Shown piece by piece: positions 8,335 to 15,634 of a stretch of 56,489 nt of DNA. The position numbers were made by a program, and so were the translations under genes. The DNA comes from a virus. The stretch lies in IMG/VR virus record IMGVR_UViG_3300009149_000038, positions 1 through 56,489 of that record; one strand, given 5' to 3'. Under the pieces are notes generated by a model. The model was not told the DNA's origin, ran no database searches, and saw only the letters and a program-made list of their open reading frames with translations. Positions within the stretch are counted from its first letter, which is position 1, and each line of letters starts with the position of its first letter.

Positions 8335-8605
8335 AGTCTCGTGAACTAGGGTGCGTCTTACGCTACCATTGCTAGTTCTCTTGTTTCAAATGCGCCGTTT
8401 AGTGCATTATTAAATATCATCATTACTACTTGCGTTGTCGCTGTCAAAAGCCAGGTCACCCCCAATTCCGGTTTTAAGGAGCCCCGGAAACCCATACCGT
8501 ACTAACGCGACGGGTTAGCGTTCATTGGCAAAACCCCTTTCGGGGAGTTGTGGAGGTGCGGGGAGTCGAACCCCGGTCCAAACGACTGCCTCTCATAACT
8601 AGCTC
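8335..8605 (-). ncRNA. ssrA: Circularly permuted (two-piece) tmRNA
   Basis: Reading the minus strand, the acceptor piece comes first. Its T-arm GGACCGGGGTTCGACTCCCC is followed by the 3' acceptor strand CACCTCC (8558-8552) and discriminator A at 8551; CCA is not encoded. After an 87-base intervening segment containing a CCCC-GAAA-GGGG hairpin, the coding piece starts with GGGGGTG (8463-8457). This pairs with CACCTCC over 7 bp with one G-U, and continues TGGCTTTTGACAGCG, matching the tmRNA D-like region. The proposed tag runs from GCA at 8405 to TAA at 8358 and encodes ALNGAFETRELAMVA. The role is rescue of stalled ribosomes with tagging for proteolysis. Exact mature ends are not determinable by eye. 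Confidence 0.9.
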
Positions 8606-8689
8606 CGAAGAGCGAGATACTTAATTTCTTAACATTCTATTTATGGAAAAGAACGTATATTGTTTTGTTATGGTATTGTTAAAATTATA

Positions 8690-8720
8690 GCCCAATATAA
8701 TAAAAATTTTGCAATTACAA
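8690..8720 (-). promoter_or_regulatory. Early/host-type promoter of the tmRNA gene
   Basis: On the minus strand, TTG (8718-8720), a 17-base spacer beginning TAATTGC, then TTATATTGG (8692-8700). The layout is identical in spacing to the promoters at 48349, 50909 and 34855. Transcription would start about 80 bases upstream of the acceptor piece. Confidence 0.75.
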
Positions 8721-8725
8721 TGATG

Positions 8726-9211
8726 TTAGGACCACTTTTTAGTCCATTTTTGAATCTTTTTTTCTGTCTCTATATAGTCTTGGAGCGAGGACTGTAATGC
8801 TCGTATACGTCCCTCTATGTCATTGTAGTGAGTCTCTATGATGTATTTGATAATGGGATATGGATTATCGAACCATTTTCTTGGACTTTTTGAGTCCATG
8901 GGCATAAAACTCCAGCCCATTCCAGTTATACTTGAATTATTCGAATCTGATTTTTGAATTGGTTTGGTTTGCAGAAATACGGTTTTTCCTTGTATGGATG
9001 GTGGAAGTTCATTATCAACTAAATCCCAGAGAATAGTATCCTTCCATTGCCTTATTGTTTGTTTATTAACTGCTATTCCAAAATCTTCCATTGCTTTTTC
9101 AAAATCCTCTATATATTGGGGTTTTGCCGGTCCATAGCCAACTCCCATTTTTCCTTTAGGATCTCTCCCACGTTCGAAGTTTATGTCTTCCTTTATTAAT
9201 CTAGCCCTCAT
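8726..9211 (-). CDS. NFERG-module protein with M[RK]A[RK]xxxE leader, 161 aa
   Basis: The ATG at 9211 is preferred over an upstream TTG because it gives MRARLIKE, matching the leaders of the 9201-10034 and 28310-28699 proteins. The leader is followed by DINFERGRDPKGKMGVGYG. The rest is a soluble domain (WKDTILWDLVDNELPP; FLQTKPIQK) with no known motif, ending in a helical Lys-rich segment. The start overlaps the upstream gene by 11 bases. IKE before D fits the T4 prohead-protease consensus (I/L)xE. Internal head protein is a hypothesis. Confidence 0.6.
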   Translation of the reverse strand: MRARLIKEDINFERGRDPKGKMGVGYGPAKPQYIEDFEKAMEDFGIAVNKQTIRQWKDTILWDLVDNELPPSIQGKTVFLQTKPIQKSDSNNSSITGMGWSFMPMDSKSPRKWFDNPYPIIKYIIETHYNDIEGRIRALQSSLQDYIETEKKIQKWTKKWS

Positions 9212-10034
9212 AAATATCAAATCTATTTTCCCATTGCTGATCCGTAGCTTCTACTGGACCTCTCAAATAACTTTTAGGCTCCTCATATAACCCATCCTCT
9301 ATTATTTTTCTAACTTTCATAGCTTCGGGCAAATCCCAACATTTATGTAATCCTATAGCATAACCATTTCTCATAAAACTATTTGACCATACTGCAGCTC
9401 TACGTATTTTGTATATTACTACATAATCTTGGGGGTATAAAGTCATTCCACCTTTATATGATGGGGGTTTAAATTTATCTCTAACAATTTTGGATTCTTT
9501 CTTTGGAATTAGAATATCACCAGGCCTCAGTTTATTCCAGGTTCTTTCTCCTATACGCATAGCTCTTTTGGGGTCTTGACCTCTTTCAAAATTAATGGAT
9601 TCATTTACAGGAAAGCCTGGCTCTATTATATCTAAGCGATAATCAAATTTTCTTTTTGTAATATTATCGAAAAAACCAGCTCTTACCCCATACCATTCTA
9701 ATCCTTTTGATCCGGATTCTTTGAATTTTTCTCTTTGATCATAAACCTTTGTTTCACTGGAATGATGATATCTTTTCCATGATATATTTTTTTTTCCGTC
9801 CCCCTGATCCCTAACATCTGTAACTAAAAGCCAATCCATCTTCGCAATAGATAATGCTGAAGAATGATATCCGCCAATAACTCCTGTACTTTTGGTGACC
9901 CCAAAAGATTTTTTGGATCTTAAAATAGCACCGGGCTGTAATGTATCAAAAGATAATCCACCCAGTCCCATTGCACCTAGCGGATCTACTCCTCTTTGGA
10001 AATTTACATTTTCAAAAACATATCGAGCCTTCAC
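9201..10034 (-). CDS. Tandemly duplicated NFERG-module protein, 277 aa
   Basis: Two homologous halves are visible. Half 1 (residues about 1-138) has MKARYVFE then NVNFQRGVDPLGAMGLG and LQPGAILRSKK. Half 2 (about 139-277) has VNESINFERGQDP, then RAMRIGER and LRPGDILIPKK. Each half continues with a beta-type stretch (DWLLVTDVR, DYVVIYKIR) and ends near FDI(I/Y)E. This is an internal duplication of a small domain plus its linker. It is flanked by a membrane protein and the 161-aa relative. The (V/I)xE sites before each NF(E/Q)RG could be processing sites (inference). Confidence 0.65.
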   Translation of the reverse strand: MKARYVFENVNFQRGVDPLGAMGLGGLSFDTLQPGAILRSKKSFGVTKSTGVIGGYHSSALSIAKMDWLLVTDVRDQGDGKKNISWKRYHHSSETKVYDQREKFKESGSKGLEWYGVRAGFFDNITKRKFDYRLDIIEPGFPVNESINFERGQDPKRAMRIGERTWNKLRPGDILIPKKESKIVRDKFKPPSYKGGMTLYPQDYVVIYKIRRAAVWSNSFMRNGYAIGLHKCWDLPEAMKVRKIIEDGLYEEPKSYLRGPVEATDQQWENRFDIYEG

Positions 10035-10044
10035 TTATTGGGGT

Positions 10045-10362
10045 TTATTTTCTCTTTGCCCTTCTCTTTTTGAATGCTTCTTCAGCACCAAAGAATTTCC
10101 AGAATAGAAAATATCCTATTAAAACAAATAGCCATAATCCTATAACTGTTGAATATCCAGGTTGTGTATCAACATCAAATCCTTTATATGCAACTAATAA
10201 AACTAGAAAGTTTACAATTAGCATCCAATTCTTATAAAGAGATGGAAGCGCCGTTTTAAGGACCCAATTTTTGAGTTTAGTCCAGGGCTTTTTAACCCAT
10301 TCAACAACTTCGTCCCATAATCCGACAAAGAAGTCTTCAATTTTTTCCCATAATTTTTTCAT
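10045..10362 (-). CDS. Small membrane protein with amphipathic N-terminus, 105 aa
   Basis: The Trp/Lys-rich amphipathic N-terminal half (LWEKIEDFFVGLWDEVVEWV) precedes two hydrophobic helices (about 46-62 and 73-89: MLIVNFLVLLVAYKG; VIGLWLFVLIGYFLFW) and a basic tail (KKRRAKRK). It lies 18 bases downstream of the portal gene. Membrane insertion is clear, function is not; assembly-site anchoring of the prohead would fit the position but is speculative. Confidence 0.55.
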   Translation of the reverse strand: MKKLWEKIEDFFVGLWDEVVEWVKKPWTKLKNWVLKTALPSLYKNWMLIVNFLVLLVAYKGFDVDTQPGYSTVIGLWLFVLIGYFLFWKFFGAEEAFKKRRAKRK

Positions 10363-10380
10363 GGTATATTATTATTTTAT

Positions 10381-12228
10381 TTAAAATTCTACTTCCTCAC
10401 CGCCTCCGCCGAGATCTTCATCGCCTCCACCGAGATCTTCACCACCTCCAAAGTCTCCTCCACCAAGATCTCCACCACCGAAATCTCCACCACCGAAATC
10501 TCCACCACCGAAATCTCCACCTCCGCCTAGATCTCCTCCGCCAAAACCACCCTCTTCACCTCCGAATCCGCCTTCTTCACCACCTCCGCCTTGGGTAGCA
10601 GCAATTCTTGCATAAGCCTGGGCAAGTCTCTTAATTTCTTCTGCTCTTTCTTTCCTAAATTTCTCATTGAGCTTAAGATCATCATCATTATAACTCATAT
10701 ACTTCTGAATTAAGAATCTCATATCAAAGAATGGAGTTTCTCCCGGAGTTCCGTCTGGATTTACTGTAGGCTCGGTTAATCCTGCTAGAGATGTTACAGT
10801 ATCAGCTCCTTTTTGAGCCATATCTCTTTCCTTCATTAATTTGAAGAGATTTTCTTCGTTGAATACGAGACCTATAGAAGATTTTAAAGATTTATCTTCT
10901 TTAAATTCAGGATGCTTTAGTACAAATTGAAGCCATAATGGTTTTAGTAAAATATCCTGGAAAATAGATCTAACCCTATTAATGAAGTAAGAAAATCTGA
11001 TTTCATCTCTATTTGCTGAATCTGCTCCCGATCCCCATGGACTATCTCCTCCTTCACCAGTTAGCTGATTCGAGAACCTACTCTGCGGAACTTTTGTTTC
11101 TACAACAAATCTTAACCAGAAATATTTAAGTGATTCTACATTGGATAAATCATACCCTTCTGGTTGAAATCCTCCAATTTCAGTTTGTTCCCCATTCTTA
11201 GTAGGAATGATAAATGTTTTAGCAAAGTTAAATTGAGGAGATCCGTTATAAGTTACCTCACCAGACTGATCATCAATATTAAGTTCTTCCTTATACATAC
11301 CACGTAATTCGGAAAGACGTGTTCTGGCTTTGCTCTCTGATTGTGATCCTATCGGAACTAAGATTTTCACCCTCATTTGAGAGTTCCACACATTCCATAT
11401 AATCCTTGAATTTTCAAGGGTTCTAAGCATGTTGAATGATCTAACTAATCTTTCAACATAAGATAATCTAGAAATAAAGTTACCACGTGCCCATGAAATA
11501 TAAATAAGGTTGGAATCTAATAATTCCCTTTGTTTCATTGTGTCCCCCCGATACTGAATCCATACCCTGTATTCTTTTCCATCATCGCCAATGCGGATTT
11601 CTGGTTCTAATGAAACTGGATCAACTTCTTTTAATCCAATAATATTTTTAGCATCATTCTCTCCTTCACCATCGTATATTATTTCAAATGATAAAAATCC
11701 ATCAATTAGGAATTTTTTGAAATAATGCCAGCCATCATGTCCATCATTGAATCGGAAAGCTTGATATACTTGTTTATAAGAAGCATTGAGATCATCAACA
11801 ATTTCTTTGGCTTTTTCTTGTTTAAGAACTGCTTTTAGATTTTTAGTATCTGGATATGCGAAATAATTACCCTGATCATAGATAATCGATTCGTCTGCAA
11901 TAACCTCCAACACGTGTTCAATTTCTCCGTTCATAGCAAATTTACGAAGGAAATCTCTTCTTGTGGGATATTCTTTATCGTAAAATGCAATAAATTCTTT
12001 CTGACCGTAGTCAGTTCCCATGTAATTGCCTTGATAATAAAGGCCATACATGGAATCCATTTGAGCCTCCGCAATACCTATAGATTTGGATTGCGTAATA
12101 AGCTTGTCCTCCCAGGTCATTCCTAGTTGTGCGAGGTAACGTATATTTCTTTGAATATTCTTAACCCATCCCATTTGGGATCTATCCATGGATTTCAACG
12201 TGAACCCACTTTCATTTAATCTTGCCAT
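10381..12228 (-). CDS. 20: Portal vertex protein, T4 gp20-like
   Basis: The 615-aa protein forms the dodecameric DNA-entry ring of the head. Supporting segments typical of the T4 family are EIEHVLEVIADESIIYD (about 95-115), the long central portal fold with DSNLIYISWARGNFISRLSYVERLVRSFNMLR split across about 238-275, and QSRFSNQLTGEGGDSPWG followed by DEIRFSYFINRVRSIFQD. T4 gp20 is 524 aa; the excess is a C-terminal tail of about 70 Gly/Asp/Glu-rich repeats (GGGDFGGGDF). A late-type GATATATA box lies 21 bases upstream. Confidence 0.88.
   Translation of the reverse strand: MARLNESGFTLKSMDRSQMGWVKNIQRNIRYLAQLGMTWEDKLITQSKSIGIAEAQMDSMYGLYYQGNYMGTDYGQKEFIAFYDKEYPTRRDFLRKFAMNGEIEHVLEVIADESIIYDQGNYFAYPDTKNLKAVLKQEKAKEIVDDLNASYKQVYQAFRFNDGHDGWHYFKKFLIDGFLSFEIIYDGEGENDAKNIIGLKEVDPVSLEPEIRIGDDGKEYRVWIQYRGDTMKQRELLDSNLIYISWARGNFISRLSYVERLVRSFNMLRTLENSRIIWNVWNSQMRVKILVPIGSQSESKARTRLSELRGMYKEELNIDDQSGEVTYNGSPQFNFAKTFIIPTKNGEQTEIGGFQPEGYDLSNVESLKYFWLRFVVETKVPQSRFSNQLTGEGGDSPWGSGADSANRDEIRFSYFINRVRSIFQDILLKPLWLQFVLKHPEFKEDKSLKSSIGLVFNEENLFKLMKERDMAQKGADTVTSLAGLTEPTVNPDGTPGETPFFDMRFLIQKYMSYNDDDLKLNEKFRKERAEEIKRLAQAYARIAATQGGGGEEGGFGGEEGGFGGGDLGGGGDFGGGDFGGGDFGGGDLGGGDFGGGEDLGGGDEDLGGGGEEVEF
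10384..10590. repeat. Repetitive Gly/Asp/Phe coding tail of the portal gene
   Basis: The DNA consists of imperfect 12-18 base units (TCTCCACCACCGAAA and variants) encoding GGGDFGGGDFGGGDLGGG. The region is low-complexity and prone to length change. Confidence 0.8.
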
Positions 12229-12247
12229 ATTAAGATTATTTCTTTTA

Positions 12248-12946
12248 TTATATATCTTTATTAATAGATCGTTTGTGGCTTACAATTCCCCACGGTGTAA
12301 ATTCTTTTCCGCAGTGTTCACAAACTATCCTTTCTACATTTTTTCCTGCTTCACTTAACCTCTTTTTTTGTCCTTCAGATATCTTTCTGCCTTTTAAAGT
12401 ATCCGATATTTTTTGTTTTACCTCATCATCTCGTTTTAGACCATAATAATGATGTTTTTTCCCAGATGTAAGACCCTTCCTGTTTTCTGACATTTTTATA
12501 ATAGATTCGGACTTATGTTTTTTTCCAAAAAACGGATGCTTTTCTCCGACAAGCTTCTTTTTTATATCAGATATTTTTTTCTTTGTTTCCGCGGATCTAA
12601 TTTGACCTGTATTACCATCACTTATTTTTTTTCGAGTTATATGACTTCTTGTGGATCCAGGGTATCCCCACCCGCCTTCAGCACTAACATTATACCCCAA
12701 TGGAGTCAGCGTATTATATTTTATAATCATAGGCTCCTCGAGTTTTCGAGCTTCTATTATAGTTTTGCATTCTTGAAGAATTTTTCTTTTGAAATTATCT
12801 TTCCCGGATTTTTTTAAGGCTTGTTTGAAGATTTTACCGCTACCCAAATAATTATCATGCAGATCATTTGTCGCGTGAGACCCTATATATTGCTTACCGT
12901 TTGCTAGATTGGTTGTAATGTATACAAAGTTGTATTTCTTTTCCAT
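12248..12946 (-). CDS. GIY-YIG homing endonuclease with NUMOD3 repeats
   Basis: The 232-aa protein has a GIY-YIG-type catalytic domain in residues about 1-95 (FVYITTNLANGKQYIGSHAT with the downstream Tyr/Arg/Glu pattern), then NUMOD-type repeats (TRKKISDGNTGQ; GEKHPFFGKKHKSE) and a C-terminal CEHCGKEF zinc-like motif. It lies between the portal gene and the 223-aa gene, a typical insertion site next to a conserved late gene. It has its own late-type box (12966-12973). The paralogue at 41217-41909 shares the same architecture. Confidence 0.85.
   Translation of the reverse strand: MEKKYNFVYITTNLANGKQYIGSHATNDLHDNYLGSGKIFKQALKKSGKDNFKRKILQECKTIIEARKLEEPMIIKYNTLTPLGYNVSAEGGWGYPGSTRSHITRKKISDGNTGQIRSAETKKKISDIKKKLVGEKHPFFGKKHKSESIIKMSENRKGLTSGKKHHYYGLKRDDEVKQKISDTLKGRKISEGQKKRLSEAGKNVERIVCEHCGKEFTPWGIVSHKRSINKDI
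12249..12256 (-). promoter_or_regulatory. Candidate late promoter of the portal gene (GATATATA)
   Basis: GATATATA on the minus strand, 21 bases upstream of the portal start, overlapping the last codons of the GIY-YIG gene. Confidence 0.5.
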
Positions 12947-12965
12947 AATGGCTGGTTTGACACTT

Positions 12966-12973
12966 TATATATC
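12966..12973 (-). promoter_or_regulatory. Candidate late promoter (GATATATA)
   Basis: GATATATAAAG on the minus strand, 20 bases upstream of the GIY-YIG gene start at 12946. Confidence 0.45.
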
Positions 12974-13645
12974 TTACCTAGACTTCCCATATAATTTATA
13001 GATCTGAGAAAACGAAAGTTTCCTAAAAGCGTCTTTAGGTTCGTAAAATGGAAGATATTTCCACTCCGCATACTCAATCATACGAAGATTCTTAACTTTT
13101 GGCAATAAATAATTTCTATATCCAAAATTGAAATTTTCGCTTGTGGATTTATTGAACATATCTATCATCATTTTGCCCTTGCCGCCCGCAATGAAGCTTA
13201 AAAATCTTTTATTTAGTGCTAATTTATCATTCTGAGCTAACAAATCTACTTCTCTTTCTAAAAAACTTTGAAAATTATCATAGAAAGATTGAAGAAATTT
13301 CACTCTGGCTTGATATGGAATAGTATTCAAATTAATCCCTGAAAAAGAGGTCTTGTCATTCTTCATGCAAAAAACCATAGGAACTATATCAGAATATTTT
13401 TTCTTGGAATTTTTTACCACTACATCCGGCCCTCCATAAAGAAATGTATAAATCATTCCTGGCAAAGGTGCACCTCCGGTTTTGGCAAGCATTAGGCTTT
13501 CCTGATCCGTATCTTCAATTTGTATTACTTTTTTTTGCCCCCTTAAATTATATTTCATATATTTTTCAAAAAGGGTATAATAAGCTACATCCGTAATATT
13601 TGCCAGATTTTTTAAATAATCATATTCTTCAATAGGTGAATTCAT
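12974..13645 (-). CDS. Hypothetical T4-like head/neck-region protein, 223 aa
   Basis: A soluble protein with SDIVPMVFCMKNDK and SFSGINLNTIPYQARVKFL. This hydrophobic-Pro ... GINL-xx-(I/L)P-xxxR pattern is one I associate with structural proteins of T4-type phages without being able to name the family. It overlaps the end of the gp4-like gene by one base (TAATG), so it is co-translated with a head-completion gene. A head-completion or baseplate role is inferred from position only. Confidence 0.5.
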   Translation of the reverse strand: MNSPIEEYDYLKNLANITDVAYYTLFEKYMKYNLRGQKKVIQIEDTDQESLMLAKTGGAPLPGMIYTFLYGGPDVVVKNSKKKYSDIVPMVFCMKNDKTSFSGINLNTIPYQARVKFLQSFYDNFQSFLEREVDLLAQNDKLALNKRFLSFIAGGKGKMMIDMFNKSTSENFNFGYRNYLLPKVKNLRMIEYAEWKYLPFYEPKDAFRKLSFSQIYKLYGKSR

Positions 13646-14319
13646 TATAATGTTCTGTAATGTTTTTTATTCTCAGCTCTGTGTATATCAAACATACTTA
13701 GCCTGTTCCCATGAACCTTTTTATTGAAAACAATTCCCAATCTATCTAATACATCATCATGAAAAATCATAAATTTAGACCCGCTTCTAATAGCATATTG
13801 ATTAGCGGCTTCAAATTTTGATTCATTTATCATATATTGTTTTAGCGCGTTGTTGTATTTTTTGATGTCCTTTATCTTAGCCTCTCTTGAAATAGGTTCG
13901 GGCTTTACCAATTGTCTTTTTGGCTTAACTTCAATAATCCATTTCTCCGTATCTCCATTAGAGGCTTTCACCTTAGCCCAGAAATCGGTATTATAATTTT
14001 TTCTGACCCAATTATGGGGATTATTAGGATTTAATCCTAATTTTTTGCATTCCTCTAATTTAGATATCTTATCAAAATATGGAATCTTAAATGGCTCTGA
14101 TGACCATTCTAGAACGGACGGAGAGTAATCAGCCCACATGCAAACAGAAAATTCCCAAGCACTTCGAAAAATTATAAGATTCGGATCACCAATATATTTT
14201 CCCCTATTTTGCGGAATATAATATCCTTGATGAGTTTGTCCTTTTCCTAGAGAACCGTTTTCTTTGAATGTGTTCTTTACAGGTTTATGCCAGCGTTTAT
14301 AGCTATCATTCGGGGCCAT
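13645..14319 (-). CDS. 4: Head completion nuclease, T4 gp4-like
   Basis: T4 gp4 (also gp50) acts at head completion, after DNA packaging. The 224-aa protein shows the family pattern: GYYIPQNRGKYIGDPNLIIF, then RSAWEFSVCMWADYSPSVLEWSSEP split over residues about 48-75, IPYFDK, and a PD-(D/E)XK core NTDFW ... EKWIIEVKPKRQ (about 105-132). The Asp, Glu and Lys of the nuclease core are present. It is longer than T4 gp4 (about 150 aa), with an extra C-terminal region of about 90 residues. The start follows the gp55-like gene by 12 bases. Confidence 0.8.
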   Translation of the reverse strand: MAPNDSYKRWHKPVKNTFKENGSLGKGQTHQGYYIPQNRGKYIGDPNLIIFRSAWEFSVCMWADYSPSVLEWSSEPFKIPYFDKISKLEECKKLGLNPNNPHNWVRKNYNTDFWAKVKASNGDTEKWIIEVKPKRQLVKPEPISREAKIKDIKKYNNALKQYMINESKFEAANQYAIRSGSKFMIFHDDVLDRLGIVFNKKVHGNRLSMFDIHRAENKKHYRTL

Positions 14320-14331
14320 ATATAATCTTTT

Positions 14332-14679
14332 TTATAGACTATATATATTGTTGTGAGATACAGATATCTTTTTTGATTTAGGCATGTTACCATAGAGCTT
14401 TCTCCATCCCTTTGCGAAACCATTCTTAATGATTTGTGTGATATAAGCAAAAGCGTTTGCAGATTTTTCCGGATTATATCCTCTCCAATATTGATAACAA
14501 TCCATTACTGCGAAAGATATGCAGTCTTCTTTATCCTCTGGATAAATGTATTTAAACTTGGCAGAAAATTTATCCGCCATTAACATAAACATATCTAATG
14601 CCTCTGCTGTTAGTTCATCTTGAGCTTTTGATACAATTAGAGCTTCCCTCAAATCTTTATTCTTTACGTAAGCGGCCAT
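14332..14679 (-). CDS. 55: Late-transcription sigma factor, T4 gp55-like
   Basis: The 115-aa protein matches the T4 gp55 pattern: YVKNKDLREALI at the N-terminus, AEALDMFMLMADKFSAKFKY, and the region-2-like core NPEKSANAFAYITQIIKNGF. In T4, gp55 binds host RNA polymerase and recognises TATAAATA late promoters. This version is shorter than T4 gp55 (185 aa) and lacks most of the C-terminal part, including an obvious copy of the clamp-binding tail, though it ends in hydrophobic NNIYSL. It fits the GATAAATA boxes found upstream of many genes here. Confidence 0.82.
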   Translation of the reverse strand: MAAYVKNKDLREALIVSKAQDELTAEALDMFMLMADKFSAKFKYIYPEDKEDCISFAVMDCYQYWRGYNPEKSANAFAYITQIIKNGFAKGWRKLYGNMPKSKKISVSHNNIYSL

Positions 14680-14712
14680 ATATTTGTTTTTAACGTTATT
14701 TTAGATTTATAC

Positions 14713-14742
14713 AAAAAAAGACACAACAAGTTTCGTTGTGTC
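14713..14742 (-). terminator. Intrinsic terminator upstream of gp55
   Basis: GACACAAC / GTTGTGTC stem with a 7-base loop and a run of seven T residues on the minus strand. It ends the transcript from the 14768-15058 gene and isolates gp55. Confidence 0.8.
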
Positions 14743-14767
14743 CGGGAGATCATTTCTAGTGAATGTT

Positions 14768-15058
14768 CTACTTGGTTTCAGTAGAGGTTATATTCTTAAC
14801 TGTCTTATTTAGAGCATCTATTTCTACTCCTTGTTCTGAAAGCTGCTTTGCTTGGATTTTTATAGCAGAATCTATTTCCGGGATCTTTGTATCAAGATAT
14901 CCGGATAATTCAAAATATTCTGTTTTTACTTCATCCAAACCTGATTTGATTTGGGGTTTTGTCTTAGTCAAATCGATAGCAATATAAGAAAAAATAGTCA
15001 GAATAAGAGCTATTACAATTAATGATTGAAGTGATGTCCATTTTTTTTTCTGAGCCAT
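14768..15058 (-). CDS. Small membrane-anchored coiled-coil protein, 96 aa
   Basis: One N-terminal membrane segment (about 12-29, LIVIALILTIFSYIAI) is followed by a helical, heptad-like region (EIDSAIKIQAKQLSEQGVEI). It has the same design as the neighbouring 175-aa protein, 13 bases upstream in the operon. A pair of N-anchored coiled-coil proteins could form a hetero-oligomer. A spanin-like role is conceivable but unsupported. Confidence 0.55.
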   Translation of the reverse strand: MAQKKKWTSLQSLIVIALILTIFSYIAIDLTKTKPQIKSGLDEVKTEYFELSGYLDTKIPEIDSAIKIQAKQLSEQGVEIDALNKTVKNITSTETK

Positions 15059-15071
15059 TGTAACAATTCTT

Positions 15072-15599
15072 TTAATTATTTCCGGAAGTGGTATCCACCG
15101 GATTATTATTTTCGTCTAGCTGAATCGCTTGGAACTGATAATCTTTTTTAGGTTTATTGTCATTTAAGTTCGGCTTTTCTATATTAGGCTGATAGGCCCG
15201 AGATAATCGTTCAAATGATTCATTCAAGAGCATTATTTTTTCTACAATGTCATCTGCATTTGAATTTCCAGATGATAAAATCATATCTAATTTTCTATTT
15301 GTAGTGGCATTTAGGTCCTCCACCAAAGCATGAAGGTTATGTAGGTAATCAAGGATTTCTTTATTATATTGATCTTGCTCTGAACGAAATTCATCAAAAT
15401 TATCAATTAATTCATAGGTAGCAACAATGCCTCTCTTCATCTGATCAATTTCGGCTACATGATTAGCATCTAATCTTTTAGAGATCAGAAAATAAGAAAC
15501 TACGATAAAAATTGCAAAAATAAGAATGTATTTAAGAGCGTTTGGTGTTTTCTCCCAAAATCTATTAAGATTAAATTTGTCTAGTGGTATGGCCCCCAT
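15072..15599 (-). CDS. Membrane-anchored coiled-coil protein, 175 aa
   Basis: Residues about 22-42 form a membrane helix (ALKYILIFAIFIVVSYFLI). Residues about 50-140 are helical with heptads (DQYNKEILDYLHNLHALVED), and the C-terminus is Asn/Asp/Lys-rich and probably disordered. It is followed closely by the related 96-aa anchored protein. No family recognised. Confidence 0.55.
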   Translation of the reverse strand: MGAIPLDKFNLNRFWEKTPNALKYILIFAIFIVVSYFLISKRLDANHVAEIDQMKRGIVATYELIDNFDEFRSEQDQYNKEILDYLHNLHALVEDLNATTNRKLDMILSSGNSNADDIVEKIMLLNESFERLSRAYQPNIEKPNLNDNKPKKDYQFQAIQLDENNNPVDTTSGNN

Positions 15600-15634
15600 T
15601 TATCATGTCAGTTACTTTATATTGTGTAATTATT

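Noticed and set aside
8551-8580. T-arm and acceptor strand as a normal tRNA gene
   Set aside because: No anticodon arm or D-arm precedes it; the partner 5' strand lies 87 bases downstream, which fits a permuted tmRNA instead.
10384-10590. Repeat region as a CRISPR array
   Set aside because: The repeats are in-frame Gly/Asp codons in a gene, with no constant repeat or unique spacers. No CRISPR array was seen anywhere in the window.
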